Of a stretch of DNA of 64,000 bases, positions 14,902 through 24,360 are shown piece by piece. Every line of letters begins with the position of its first letter. Position 1 is the first letter of the stretch. The notes beneath the pieces were generated by a model that had not been told where the DNA came from, ran no database searches, and worked only from the letters and a program-made list of their open reading frames with translations. Position numbers and translations under genes: made by a program. Origin of the DNA: Trinickia caryophylli (GTDB lineage: Bacteria; Pseudomonadota; Gammaproteobacteria; Burkholderiales; Burkholderiaceae); assembly GCF_034424545.1 (NCBI RefSeq), contig NZ_CP139971.1:1922001-1986000 (forward strand), written 5' to 3'.

Positions 14902-16185
14902 GTGCAAGGAAGCGATTTTTACGGCCCGCGCTCGGCACTGCAACTGCTGGCGCGCGCAGGCGATGCGAGCCATGAGCGCAGCCGCGCGATGCGCGAGGCG
15001 TTCGATCGGATCGGCGCGGCCGAGGATTCGGTGCGCGCGATGACTGCGCTCGCCGCGCGTGAAGAGGCGCTCGCCGCGGCCGATGCCGCCCAAGGGCCCC
15101 TCGGCGGCCTGCCCGTCGCGCTCAAGGACATCTTCGAGACCAGCGCGTTTCCGACGCGCTATGGTTCGCCGATCTACGCGCAGTACCAGCCGCTCGCCGA
15201 TGCGGCCATCGTCACGATGCTGCGGCGAGCGGGCGGCGTCGTGATCGGCAAGACGGTGACGAGCGAGTTCGCCTACATGGCGCCGACGCTGACGCGCAAT
15301 CCGTGCGATCTCGGCCGCACTGCGGGCGGATCGTCATCCGGGTCGGCGGCGGCCGTCGCCGCGGGCTATGTGCCGTTCGCGATCGGCTCGCAGACGGGCG
15401 GCTCGACGATCCGGCCGGCGTCGTTTTGCGGCATTGCCGGTTACAAGCCGACGTTCGGGATGTTGCCGACAGCCGGCATGAAGTGTTTTTCGTGGACGGC
15501 CGATACGGTGGGCCTCTTTGCGGCGACCGTGCGCGACGTTGCCTTTCTGGGCGCCGCGTTGTCGGGGCGCGATCTCGCCGTGGCCGACGCCCCGTCGTTC
15601 GATGGCCCGGTGTTCGGCGTGCCCGACGCGTGGCCGTGGACGCAGCCGTCGGACAATGCAAGCGCGGTTCTGGAGGCCGCGATACGGGCGGTCGAGCGCG
15701 CCGGCGGCCGGATTCGCCGCGTGCGCTTCGCACCCTGGATGGCCCGCATGACGGAGGCGCACGACACGATCCAGAGCTATGAGGCGTACCGGACGCTCGG
15801 TTTCGAGTACGATCGACATCGCGGCGCGCTCACGCCGATGCTCGCGGGGTTTCTCGATCGTGCTTCGAGCGTGGACACAGGGCGCTATCTCGCGGCGCGC
15901 ACCGAGTTGGACCAGGCGCGCGCGGCGCTCGGCGCGTGGTTCGAGGGGATGACCGCGCTCATTACGCCCAGCGCGCCGGACGAGGCGCCGGACGGCCTCG
16001 CCTCCACGGGCGACCCCGCGTTCAACCGCAACTGGACGCTGCTCGGGGTACCTTGCGTGAGCGTGCCGGGCCTGCGCGGCACGCGCGGCGGCCCGATCGG
16101 CGTGCAGGTGATCGGCCGGCATGGCGACGACGCAGTTTGTCTCGCGGCAGCAAGGTGGGTCGAGCGCGCCATCACGGACGTGTAG
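14902..16185 (+). CDS. Amidase-signature family amidase
   Basis: A 427-residue amidase that hydrolyses a carboxamide to acid and ammonia in the cytosol. The Ser-cisSer-Lys triad is K75 (VALKDIFE), S144 (GGSSSGS) and S168 (QTGGSTIRP), with the family's typical 24-residue spacing between the serines. The family includes indole-3-acetamide hydrolases (IaaH) as well as many unrelated amidases, so the substrate is not fixed by sequence. GTG at 14902 is chosen because GGAGG lies seven bases before it. It is the second amidohydrolase of the operon. Confidence 0.88.
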   Translation: MQGSDFYGPRSALQLLARAGDASHERSRAMREAFDRIGAAEDSVRAMTALAAREEALAAADAAQGPLGGLPVALKDIFETSAFPTRYGSPIYAQYQPLADAAIVTMLRRAGGVVIGKTVTSEFAYMAPTLTRNPCDLGRTAGGSSSGSAAAVAAGYVPFAIGSQTGGSTIRPASFCGIAGYKPTFGMLPTAGMKCFSWTADTVGLFAATVRDVAFLGAALSGRDLAVADAPSFDGPVFGVPDAWPWTQPSDNASAVLEAAIRAVERAGGRIRRVRFAPWMARMTEAHDTIQSYEAYRTLGFEYDRHRGALTPMLAGFLDRASSVDTGRYLAARTELDQARAALGAWFEGMTALITPSAPDEAPDGLASTGDPAFNRNWTLLGVPCVSVPGLRGTRGGPIGVQVIGRHGDDAVCLAAARWVERAITDV

Positions 16186-16240
16186 GCGTAGTCGAAGAAA
16201 ATGCAGCAGGACGGCTATCCAACAACGAGGAGAGAGGGCC

Positions 16241-17416
16241 ATGCAGGCGAAGCCACAGCAGTCGGCGAGACAGTCGGGCACGGATGCCGGGTGGCGCGTC
16301 GGCGTGCTGTACTCGCGCACCGGCGTGACCGCCGCGACCGAGTCCGAGCATTTTTTCGGCACCGTGCTCGCGATCGAGGAGATCAATGCGGCGGGCGGTG
16401 TGGACGGCCGCCTGCTCGACCCGGTTGCGTACGATCCGCGCAGCGATCCCGACGAGTATCACCGGCTCGCCTCGCGCATGATCCAGGAAGACGATGTCAC
16501 CGTGATCTTCGGCTGCTCCACCTCGTCGAGCCGCAAAGCGGTGCTGCCCGTCATCGAGCGCTACAACGCGCTGCTCTGGTACTGCTCGATCTACGAGGGC
16601 TTCGAATATTCGCCGAACGTGATTTACACGGGCGCCGTGCCGAATCAGAACAGCATGCAGCTCGCGGCCTATCTGCTGCGCAACCACGGGCGGCGTTTCT
16701 TTCTCGTCGGCGCGGATTACATTTATCCGCGCGAATCGAACCGTATCATGCGCGACATGGTCGAGCAGCACGGCGGCGAAATCGTCGACGAGATCTATCT
16801 GCCGAGCGATGCGGAGCCCGCGGCGCTCGAGGAAGTCGTCCGCCAGATTCGCGGCGCACAGCCCGATGTCGTATTCTCCACGCTCATTGGTCGCGGTGCG
16901 CGGACCTTCTATCGGCTCTATCGCGAACATGACATCGATCCCGCCCGCATCCCGATCGCGAGCCTGACGATGACCGAGGGCGAGACGCGCATGATCGGCC
17001 CGGAACTGTGCGGCAACCATATCGTGTCGGCCAGCTACCTGAATACGCTGCAACTCGACGGCAACAAGCGCTTTTTGCAATCGTGGCGGGCACGCTTCGG
17101 CGATCAGCCCGCGAGCATGTGGTCGGAGATGGCGCACAATCAGGTGCACCTGTTCGCGCTCGCGCTCGCGCGTACGCGCAGCCTCGATACCGCGAAGCTC
17201 GTCGAAGCCGTGCACGAGGTCGAATTCGATTCGCCCGAAGGCCGGTTGCGCATCGATCGCGAGAACAATCACGCCATACTCACGCCGCGCATCGCCGTAT
17301 GCCGGCCCGATGGCGCGTTCGACATCGTGTGGGAGGGACGCGGGCCCATCAAGCCCGATCCTTATCTGGTCTCGTACGGGTTCGACGAATTCTGGCTCGA
17401 TGGAGAACGACCATGA
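16241..17416 (+). CDS. amiC: AmiC-like cytoplasmic amide sensor
   Basis: A 391-residue protein of the type I periplasmic-binding fold but without a signal peptide, as for Pseudomonas AmiC. It opens WRVGVLYSRTGVTAATE and has the AmiC-type stretches FGCSTSSSRKAVLPVIE and YCSIYEGFEYSPNVIYTGA. In the known system AmiC binds small amides and holds AmiR inactive until an inducing ligand binds. ATG 16241 follows a GAGGAGAGAG site. The stop overlaps amiR by four bases, keeping the two products in step, as expected for a complex. Confidence 0.92.
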   Translation: MQAKPQQSARQSGTDAGWRVGVLYSRTGVTAATESEHFFGTVLAIEEINAAGGVDGRLLDPVAYDPRSDPDEYHRLASRMIQEDDVTVIFGCSTSSSRKAVLPVIERYNALLWYCSIYEGFEYSPNVIYTGAVPNQNSMQLAAYLLRNHGRRFFLVGADYIYPRESNRIMRDMVEQHGGEIVDEIYLPSDAEPAALEEVVRQIRGAQPDVVFSTLIGRGARTFYRLYREHDIDPARIPIASLTMTEGETRMIGPELCGNHIVSASYLNTLQLDGNKRFLQSWRARFGDQPASMWSEMAHNQVHLFALALARTRSLDTAKLVEAVHEVEFDSPEGRLRIDRENNHAILTPRIAVCRPDGAFDIVWEGRGPIKPDPYLVSYGFDEFWLDGERP

Positions 17417-18033
17417 CCACCTGGGCGCGCCGGCTGTTCGACGATCTGCGCACGCTGCGCGTGCTCGTGATTCATCCGCCCGGCGACGATCGAAACGTGC
17501 TTGTCGAACAGTTGCGGCGCATCGGCTGCCCGGTGAACGTCATATGGCCTTTTCCGTCGCAGTTTCCGGATGACGCCGACGCCGTGTTCTTTCTGGTCGG
17601 CCCGGACACGCGCCGGGCCGGCAACTGGTGTGCGGCCGATACGCAGGCAACGTTGATCGCCTTGTCGGATTACGAAAATCCGACCGTGCTCAAGATGCTC
17701 GTCGATACGCAGGCGCATGGCGTCATCACCAAGCCCTATCGCTCGACGGGCATCCTGAGCACGCTCGTGCTGGCGCGTGCGTCGTCCGGCTATCAGCAGA
17801 GGCTGCAAAGCAAGATCTCGAAGCTCGAGGAAGCCATCAAGGCGCGCCGCCATATCGAGCGCGCCATGCGCATATTGATCGACGCTCACCGGCTCAGCGA
17901 GAACGAAGCATACGAGCACATCCGCGTGCGCGCCACGCGGCTGCGCACGACCGTCGGCGAAGTGGCGACGATGGTCATCGATGCGCACGAAGCGATGGAG
18001 AAGCTGGGTCTGGGCAAACCTTCAGGACCCTGA
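17413..18033 (+). CDS. amiR: AmiR-like ANTAR transcription antiterminator
   Basis: A 206-residue regulator with a degenerate receiver-like N-domain (LRTLRVLVIHPPGDDRNVL), a coiled-coil near 125-155 and a C-terminal ANTAR RNA-binding domain (155-200; AMRILIDAHRLSENEAYEH then TTVGEVATMVID). The receiver lacks a usual phospho-acceptor pocket, as in AmiR, where AmiC rather than a kinase gives control. Its likely RNA target is the leader 9167-9274. It is the last gene of the operon. Confidence 0.92.
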   Translation: MTTWARRLFDDLRTLRVLVIHPPGDDRNVLVEQLRRIGCPVNVIWPFPSQFPDDADAVFFLVGPDTRRAGNWCAADTQATLIALSDYENPTVLKMLVDTQAHGVITKPYRSTGILSTLVLARASSGYQQRLQSKISKLEEAIKARRHIERAMRILIDAHRLSENEAYEHIRVRATRLRTTVGEVATMVIDAHEAMEKLGLGKPSGP

Positions 18034-18287
18034 GCGAGCGGCAGCCCAGCGCACCCCAGTGCGCCGCGCGCCCCGCGCGAAATGACCGCGATCTTCTATC
18101 CGCGATCCTCTATCCGCTTGTCGCGCGGAGATCGTTTGCCAACGGCAATCGACGACATACCGGCTCGGTGCTGCGCAAGCCGCGTCATGCGCCGCGTCAC
18201 GCCCGTTTCACGGGCGATCGAGCGGGTGCGAATCGTAACAGATTGTCAAAGATTGTCTTCACAAAATATCTGACTGGCGAGAATGAC

Positions 18288-19391
18288 TCAACGCACACCG
18301 AGTTGCTGAAGCATCTCGTTGAGTTCGATGCGGTTGTACGTTGCGCGCAGGGCGTCCCGAGCGGTAATGGCGTTCTTGGCAACGAGTTGAGCGAGGTTCT
18401 CGTTAAGCGAACGAGACATGTTGTCTTCCTTGCGGCGAACGAAGTCGGCAAGCATCGGAATCTTCGATGGGTCGGTGAGAAACGAGCTGATCTGCTGGTT
18501 GTGATTGAACAGCAATTCGCTGGCGAGAACGAGCTGATCTCCGCTCTCGCTTGGCACGAGGCTCTGGCAGATGACGCCGATCAGTGCATTCGCAAGCGCG
18601 GCGGCGTGACGTTCGCGATGTTCGACGGGGAAGAACGAGAGCAGACGCGTGACGGTGGTGAGCGCGCTGCCGGTGTGCATGGTTGCGAAGACGAGATGTC
18701 CGGACTCGCTCGCTTGCAGCACGGCCTCGGCGGTTTCGATGTCGCGGATTTCGCCGACCATGATCACGTCGGCGCGCTCGCGCAGCACTTCGCGCATGCC
18801 GGCGGAGAAGCTGCGCGTATCGGTCGGGACCTCGCGCTGGGAGAGGATCGATTGATGGCTGTCGATGGCGTATTCGATCGGCTGCTCGATCGTGACGATG
18901 TGGCAGTTGCGGGTGCGGTTGATGTGGTCGAGCAGCGAGGCGATCGTCGTGGTCTTGCCGGAACCCGTTACGCCGGTCACGAGCACGAGCCCCATGCTCG
19001 CATTTTCGACCGTCGAGCGGATATAGGCGGGCAGGCCGAGTTTATCGAGCGGCAGCGGTGCGAGCGGCAGGCGGCGGATCGAGATGACGGTCTTGCGGCC
19101 GCTCGATGTGCGGAAGACGTGTGCGCGCAAGCGGCAACTGGTGAGTACGAACTGACGGTCGATCGCACCGTCGCGCAGGCGGTTGTCCCAGTCGTCGTCG
19201 ACGGCGTTGAGCATGGGCTCCATTTCGTCGAGCATGATCGGTCCACCTTCGGTTTCGATCCAGCCGCGTGGCGTCTTGATCATGATGGGCCGGTCCTGCT
19301 CGATGTGCAGGTCGGTGAAGAAGCGGCGTTGATCGACGAGGTCGAGAATCTCCTGGGTCAGATCGCGCGGTTCGGAAGGGTGGCTGTTCAT
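18288..19391 (-). CDS. pilT: PilT-family retraction-type ATPase
   Basis: A 367-residue hexameric secretion ATPase with Walker A TGVTGSGKTTT (139-149), Asp box TIEQPIEYAID, Walker B VIMVGEIRDIETAEAVLQA and His box GHLVFATMHT, all intact. It resembles PilT/PilU more than GspE because it lacks the long N-terminal domain. It would power pilus retraction or act with the divergent type IVb cluster. It ends 254 bases from amiR, converging with it. That gap holds an AT-rich patch (about 18230-18275) but no clear terminator. Confidence 0.9.
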   Translation of the reverse strand: MNSHPSEPRDLTQEILDLVDQRRFFTDLHIEQDRPIMIKTPRGWIETEGGPIMLDEMEPMLNAVDDDWDNRLRDGAIDRQFVLTSCRLRAHVFRTSSGRKTVISIRRLPLAPLPLDKLGLPAYIRSTVENASMGLVLVTGVTGSGKTTTIASLLDHINRTRNCHIVTIEQPIEYAIDSHQSILSQREVPTDTRSFSAGMREVLRERADVIMVGEIRDIETAEAVLQASESGHLVFATMHTGSALTTVTRLLSFFPVEHRERHAAALANALIGVICQSLVPSESGDQLVLASELLFNHNQQISSFLTDPSKIPMLADFVRRKEDNMSRSLNENLAQLVAKNAITARDALRATYNRIELNEMLQQLGVR

Positions 19392-19531
19392 ATCGAGTGT
19401 CGATTACAGCGTGGGTGGTAACGCGATCCTCGCAGGCCTCTTCGCGATTGTCCAGCGCGGCGGCAACGGCGCGGCACCCGGCAGGAAAATCATCCGGCGT
19501 CTTCGACGCCATGGCTGGAGGAACGACCTGA

Positions 19532-20635
19532 ATGCGTACGTTTATGGCATGCATGGTGGCGCTCTGGGCGGCGGGAGGCTGGGGGTCTGCATACGCAGGC
19601 ACACCTGGACCCGGCGCCGCCGCGCTCGACGATCAGGTGACGGTGGCCGGCGAGGCGCACGATACGCCGCGCGTCGCGACGCAGGGCGAGGGCGTGCCGC
19701 TACGCATCGCGCTGCGCAGGATGGTGCCGGTCATATACAGCATCAACCTGCCGAATGCCGGTGCATGGGCGGCGACGCCCGTGACCTGGAGCGCCGGTCA
19801 TTCGCTCGCGCAAACGTTACGCGAGATGCTCGCGAGCCATCCCGAGCTCGCGGCGCAGATCGATACCGATTTTCAGTTGGTGACCGTGCGTTACCGGCAG
19901 CCGTTCGGCTCCGATACGGTCGGTGCGTTGGTGCCGTCGACGGCGGCGGCCCCCTCGCCCGCACCGCTGCCCTCGGGCAGCGTGGCAGCGGCGGCGTCCG
20001 CCTCCGGTGTCGTGGTCGGTGGGCCGCTCGGCACGGGCCCCGCGAGCACCAAGCTGCCCGAAGGCGCTGCGCCGGCGGTTGGCAAAGCCAGCCCGGCGGG
20101 GCTCGCGCCGCGTCTCTCGGCGCAGCAATTCGCGCAGACGGGCGCGCCGGCTGTTCGCGCTCCGGCTCCGGCGACGCAGGCGGAGCGCACGCCCGCCATG
20201 GATTCGCCCGGCGCAGGTTCGCCTGCGCCCGGTGCCGCGAGGGGCACGGTTGCGGGAGGCGGCACGAGTACGCGCGGTGCGCCAGGCACACCGTCCGCAA
20301 GCGGCCCATCCGCGCCGTCCGCGGCATCCGGGCCGCGCGTGGCGGGTGCGCAGGCGCCCACGCCCGAGGCACCTGTGCAGCAGACGTGGCGCATCGAGCT
20401 GTCGGACCGCACGGTGCGCGGCGCGCTGACGCGCTGGACCCAGGAGGCGGGATGGCGGTTGATATGGGAAGCGCCGGTCGACTTCGCCGTGGATGCGCCC
20501 GCCATGCTGACCGGAACGTTCGACGAGGCTCTGCAATCGGTGATCGGCGCGCTGTCATCCACCGATGCACCGGTGCAGGCCATTCTGTACCGAGGCAACA
20601 AGGTACTTCGTATCGTTGAGAAGGGAGCAGGCTAA
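19532..20635 (+). CDS. pilL: PilL-like protein with TcpQ C-terminal domain
   Basis: A 367-residue exported protein with a signal peptide to about residue 22. Residues 40-130 match the PilL N-domain pattern. The middle (130-280) is a Pro/Ala/Ser linker. The C-terminal 80 residues have the TcpQ/PilL-C pattern (TWRIELSDRTVRGALTRW, FDEALQSVIGAL). Such proteins stabilise or localise the pilus secretin. GGAGG lies before ATG 19532, and the stop overlaps pilN by one base. It is first of ten co-directional pil genes. Confidence 0.8.
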   Translation: MRTFMACMVALWAAGGWGSAYAGTPGPGAAALDDQVTVAGEAHDTPRVATQGEGVPLRIALRRMVPVIYSINLPNAGAWAATPVTWSAGHSLAQTLREMLASHPELAAQIDTDFQLVTVRYRQPFGSDTVGALVPSTAAAPSPAPLPSGSVAAAASASGVVVGGPLGTGPASTKLPEGAAPAVGKASPAGLAPRLSAQQFAQTGAPAVRAPAPATQAERTPAMDSPGAGSPAPGAARGTVAGGGTSTRGAPGTPSASGPSAPSAASGPRVAGAQAPTPEAPVQQTWRIELSDRTVRGALTRWTQEAGWRLIWEAPVDFAVDAPAMLTGTFDEALQSVIGALSSTDAPVQAILYRGNKVLRIVEKGAG

Positions 20636-22317
20636 TGCGTTACTTTGCGACCACACTCGTGCTTGCCACGGCTTTGCTGGCAGCTTGCACCGGCTTGTCC
20701 GAGCGGCTGTCCACCGCGGTGGACCACGATCATGCGGAGGCCAGGCAGACGATCGACGCCACCGCGGCCGGCGATGCCCGCCCGCGTGCGGGGGCGGACA
20801 GCGTCATCGTCAAAAACACGCTGTGGCTGTCCGGCACCACGATCAAGCTCGATCGCGCCGATACCTTGCCGCCCGTATTTCTCCAGCCGGCCACGTTCGA
20901 CAGCGACGTCGGCTCTCTCGCCGAATTCGCCGAGCGCATCTCGCGCCTCACGCATATTCCGACGCGCGTGTCGCCGAACGCGACCGGTGACGCGCAAACG
21001 AGCGCGCGCGGCGGTGCGGCCGCCATGGTGCCGGTGCTCGGCAGTGTGCCGCCGCTGCCCACCGTCGCGGGCCTCGATGCCTCGCGCGGCAGCGCGCTTG
21101 GCCCGAACGCGGTCATGGGGTTGGCCACGCCGACTCACATCTCGTATCGCCACGGCGACCTGCGCGGTCTGCTCGATGCGGCCTCCGCCCGATTCGGCGT
21201 GTCGTGGAAGCTTGCCAACGGCGCGATCCTTTTCTATTTCACGGATACGCGCACGTTCCAGGTCAGCGCCATCCCGGGCGATGCATCGGTCAATGCCAGC
21301 GTGATGAGCGGCGCAACGAGCGACAACTCGGCCGGCAGCGGCGGTTCATCGACGAGCGGCACGGGCACGAACTCGAATCAACCGAGCGTATCGGCCACCA
21401 ATACCGCCAACACCGTGGTCAACTCGCAGCTCTCCGTATTCAACAGCCTGAGCGCCTCGATCAAGGCGATGCTGTCGCACTACGGCAGCGTGGTGTCTTC
21501 GCCGGCAACCGGCTCGATCACGGTCACGGACACGCCCGACGTGCTCGACCAAGTGGGCAAGTTCATGGAGGCGCAGAATCGGTCGTTGTCCAAGCAGGTG
21601 CTGATCAACGTGACGGTGCTCTCGGTCGATCTGACCGACGACGACAGCTACGGCATCAATTGGGGGGCGGTCTATCAGGCACTCGGCACGTCGTTCTCGC
21701 TGGCGAACACATTCTCGACGACGGCGGTCAATCCGGTGTCCTTCACCGCGCAGGTGATTACGCCGAACAGCCGGGCCTCCGGAACGCAGGCGATGATCAG
21801 CGCGCTTTCGGAGCAGGGCAAGGTGCGGCGCAAGACGTCGGCTTCGATCACGACGCTCAACGATCAGCCGGTGCCGGTGCAGGTCGCGACGCAGCAGGGC
21901 TACCTGGCGTCCGTGTCGATCACCAACACGGCGAACGTCGGTTCGCAGACGGCGCTGACGCCGGGCACCGTGACCACCGGCTTCAACATGACGCTGCTGC
22001 CGCACGTGCTGGACAACGGCACGGTGCTCCTGCAGTTCTATACGAACATTTCCTCGCTGCTGCAACTGCAAACCGTGCAAAGCGGCGGCCAGCAGATCCA
22101 GACGCCCGAGATCGACACGCGCAACTTCCTGCAGCGGGTCTCGATGAAGTCGGGGCAGACGCTGGTGCTGAGCGGCTATGAGGCGGTCAACGACAACCTC
22201 AAGAAATCGGGTGTGGGCACCCCCAGCAACTATGCGCTCGGCGGTGGTTATCAGGGTACGCGCGAACGGCAGGAAATCGTCATCCTGATCACGCCGATCA
22301 TGATGAACGGTGCGTAA
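20635..22317 (+). CDS. pilN: Type IVb pilus secretin lipoprotein PilN
   Basis: A 560-residue outer-membrane secretin. The lipobox LLAAC gives C18 as the lipidated residue. The N-domains (60-260) are followed by a Ser/Gly/Thr-rich linker (about 222-260) and the secretin domain (300-555). The latter has the VQVATQQGYLASVS region and the late RQEIVILITPIMM motif typical of PilN/BfpB. It forms the gate through which the pilus exits. Confidence 0.93.
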   Translation: MRYFATTLVLATALLAACTGLSERLSTAVDHDHAEARQTIDATAAGDARPRAGADSVIVKNTLWLSGTTIKLDRADTLPPVFLQPATFDSDVGSLAEFAERISRLTHIPTRVSPNATGDAQTSARGGAAAMVPVLGSVPPLPTVAGLDASRGSALGPNAVMGLATPTHISYRHGDLRGLLDAASARFGVSWKLANGAILFYFTDTRTFQVSAIPGDASVNASVMSGATSDNSAGSGGSSTSGTGTNSNQPSVSATNTANTVVNSQLSVFNSLSASIKAMLSHYGSVVSSPATGSITVTDTPDVLDQVGKFMEAQNRSLSKQVLINVTVLSVDLTDDDSYGINWGAVYQALGTSFSLANTFSTTAVNPVSFTAQVITPNSRASGTQAMISALSEQGKVRRKTSASITTLNDQPVPVQVATQQGYLASVSITNTANVGSQTALTPGTVTTGFNMTLLPHVLDNGTVLLQFYTNISSLLQLQTVQSGGQQIQTPEIDTRNFLQRVSMKSGQTLVLSGYEAVNDNLKKSGVGTPSNYALGGGYQGTRERQEIVILITPIMMNGA

Positions 22318-22341
22318 CCGGCGCGCGCTACGGATCTCGCC

Positions 22342-23619
22342 ATGGCCACTCATCTCATTCAGATCGGGCACCAGCGCTTCGTCTGCGGGCTGTTCTGGCA
22401 GTCGCTGTCGAGGCGCCATGAGCTGCGCAAGGAGGCGATCGAACTCGGGAAGAAGCTGAGCTTCGACCTGATGGTGCTGCGCATGGACCGCGGCGTTGCC
22501 GCGGCCGGGTTCGCGAACACGGGCGCGGGCGTGCAGTCGGGTGCCGCCTCGCTCGGCATCATCGTTGCGAAGGCGGTTGCGAAGCAAGGTGCGTTCTACA
22601 ACGGCCGCCAGCAGCCCGCGCCCAACTGGCTTGGCGCGTTCAAACTTCCTGACGGGCGCTGGGCGTTCTTCGCGGTTCGCGACGGATCGTTCCTGCCCAA
22701 CGGCGACTTCGTCGGCACCGCCGACGAAGTGTTCGAGCGGCTCAATTCCGACTATGCGCTAGGTGGGTGGAACACCGTGATCGGCGACCCCGAAATCGAG
22801 CCGATGGGGTTTCACAATTTCTACGCGCGGCGTATCGACGACCTGGTCGAAAGCCGGCGCGGTCGCATCCATGTGCCGCAATGGACGCGGCTGCGGCCGG
22901 TCAGGCGCACATTGCCTTGGCCCGCGCTCGGCTTTGCCGCCGGCGTTGCGGCGGCGGCCGCGGGCGCATGGATGTGGTATGCGCACTATCGCGCCGAGCA
23001 GCAGATCGAGCAGGCGCGTGAGATGGCGCTCGCGCGTGCACGCCTGCATCTGAACGCATCGGCGTCGATCGCGCATCCGTGGGCGCGCCTGCCCGAGCCC
23101 GGCCAGTTCGCCCAGGCCTGCCAGCGGCATTTCGCGCTGCTCGCCCCCGGCGGCTGGGCGCTCGAGCGCTACGTCTGCGATCCGCAGGGCGTGCAATACA
23201 CGTGGTCGCGCAACGGTTCGACCGTGGCGCTGCTGCTGTCCGGCGCGCCCCTGGCGCAGCTCGATGCGAGCGGCGATCACGCGTCGTTCAGCGAAACGTT
23301 AGAGATGGGGGCGTCGCGCGACGAGGCGTTGCTTGCCGGCGGCAGCGTCAAAGCGCTGCTTCTGGCGCGGTTCCAGGCGTTGAATGTACCTCTGACGCTT
23401 TCGCCGGTTGCGCCACCGGCGCCGACCGCCGCTCTTGCGCCGGTCGAGGGTGCCGCGCCCGCGCTGCCACCGTGGCGTCAGTGGCGCCTGCAGGCGCGGC
23501 TCGGCGGCTTGCCGCCCGAGCAATTCACACCCTTGCTGAGCGCCGCAGGCGTTCGACTCGTCAAGTTGACCTATCAGGCGGGCGACTGGTCCGCGGAAGG
23601 AATCGTTTATGCGAACTGA
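22342..23619 (+). CDS. pilO: Pilus accessory protein PilO (R64 type)
   Basis: A 425-residue inner-membrane protein. The cytoplasmic N-domain (1-190) has the PilO-type beginning HLIQIGHQRFVCGLFWQSL. One transmembrane helix lies at about 193-212 (LGFAAGVAAAAAGAWMWYA), and the rest is periplasmic. It is a structural partner of PilN/PilP in the inner-membrane platform. It overlaps pilP by 11 bases. Confidence 0.85.
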   Translation: MATHLIQIGHQRFVCGLFWQSLSRRHELRKEAIELGKKLSFDLMVLRMDRGVAAAGFANTGAGVQSGAASLGIIVAKAVAKQGAFYNGRQQPAPNWLGAFKLPDGRWAFFAVRDGSFLPNGDFVGTADEVFERLNSDYALGGWNTVIGDPEIEPMGFHNFYARRIDDLVESRRGRIHVPQWTRLRPVRRTLPWPALGFAAGVAAAAAGAWMWYAHYRAEQQIEQAREMALARARLHLNASASIAHPWARLPEPGQFAQACQRHFALLAPGGWALERYVCDPQGVQYTWSRNGSTVALLLSGAPLAQLDASGDHASFSETLEMGASRDEALLAGGSVKALLLARFQALNVPLTLSPVAPPAPTAALAPVEGAAPALPPWRQWRLQARLGGLPPEQFTPLLSAAGVRLVKLTYQAGDWSAEGIVYAN

Positions 23620-24343
23620 TACGAGACATTGCGCACGCGCCGGATTGATCGTCGCGGCACTGACCTGGGCTGGCTGCGTCGGTGCAGCGGCACCCGCGCC
23701 CGGTTCCGCATCGGCGCCGCCGGCGGCCAATGCCACTGCCCCTGCCCCTGCCGCGGCCAGGCAGGCCGGCGCGGCCCCCGAGCCGCCTCCGAGTGGCTGG
23801 TCAGCCAATGCGGCGGCGCAACTGACCCATCTCGAGGAGCAGACCGTGTTGCTCAAAGCGGAAATCAGGAGGCTCGACGCACAAGCCGAGGTCGCCCAGC
23901 GCACGGCGGCGCTCGCCCGCCTCGGCAGCGCGGCGACGATCGATCCGGTTTCGCAGAACGTGCGGGTCGTCGCCATCGAGGGCCTTGGCCGTCGCTACAG
24001 TGCGGTCGTGCAGACCGGCGACGGGCAGCGCTTCGACGTGGCCGCCGGCGACCAGTTGCCTAACGGCATGAAGATCGTGTCGGTTGGGGCGAACGAGGTG
24101 GTGGGGCGCTGGAGCAACGGGCAGACGACACGCATGGTGCCGGTACTCGCAGCGCGCAGCGGGGCCGTGTTCAATGCCGGGACGAGCGGGGGCGCAAATG
24201 GCGTGGCCAATGGCAATGGGGCGTTCAACGCAGGCGTGGCGATGGGCATCGGCGCGGCGAACGGCGGCGCAGGCGTCTCCGGCGGCACGCTCGTGCCCGC
24301 ACCCGCACAGGGTTTGCCGCCCGCCTATCAGCCTGTCCAGTAG
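23609..24343 (+). CDS. pilP: Pilus assembly protein PilP (R64 type)
   Basis: A 244-residue exported protein. The signal sequence ends near AGCVGAAAP; the Cys might be lipidated but the lipobox is poor. A Pro/Ala linker is followed by a coiled segment (LTHLEEQTVLLKAEIRRLD) and a small beta domain ending near RMVPVLAA. Gly/Asn-rich repeats follow (190-235). It bridges the inner-membrane proteins and the secretin. The overlap with pilO shows coupled expression. Confidence 0.83.
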   Translation: MRTDTRHCARAGLIVAALTWAGCVGAAAPAPGSASAPPAANATAPAPAAARQAGAAPEPPPSGWSANAAAQLTHLEEQTVLLKAEIRRLDAQAEVAQRTAALARLGSAATIDPVSQNVRVVAIEGLGRRYSAVVQTGDGQRFDVAAGDQLPNGMKIVSVGANEVVGRWSNGQTTRMVPVLAARSGAVFNAGTSGGANGVANGNGAFNAGVAMGIGAANGGAGVSGGTLVPAPAQGLPPAYQPVQ

Positions 24344-24360
24344 TCACATGAGGTGATCCG

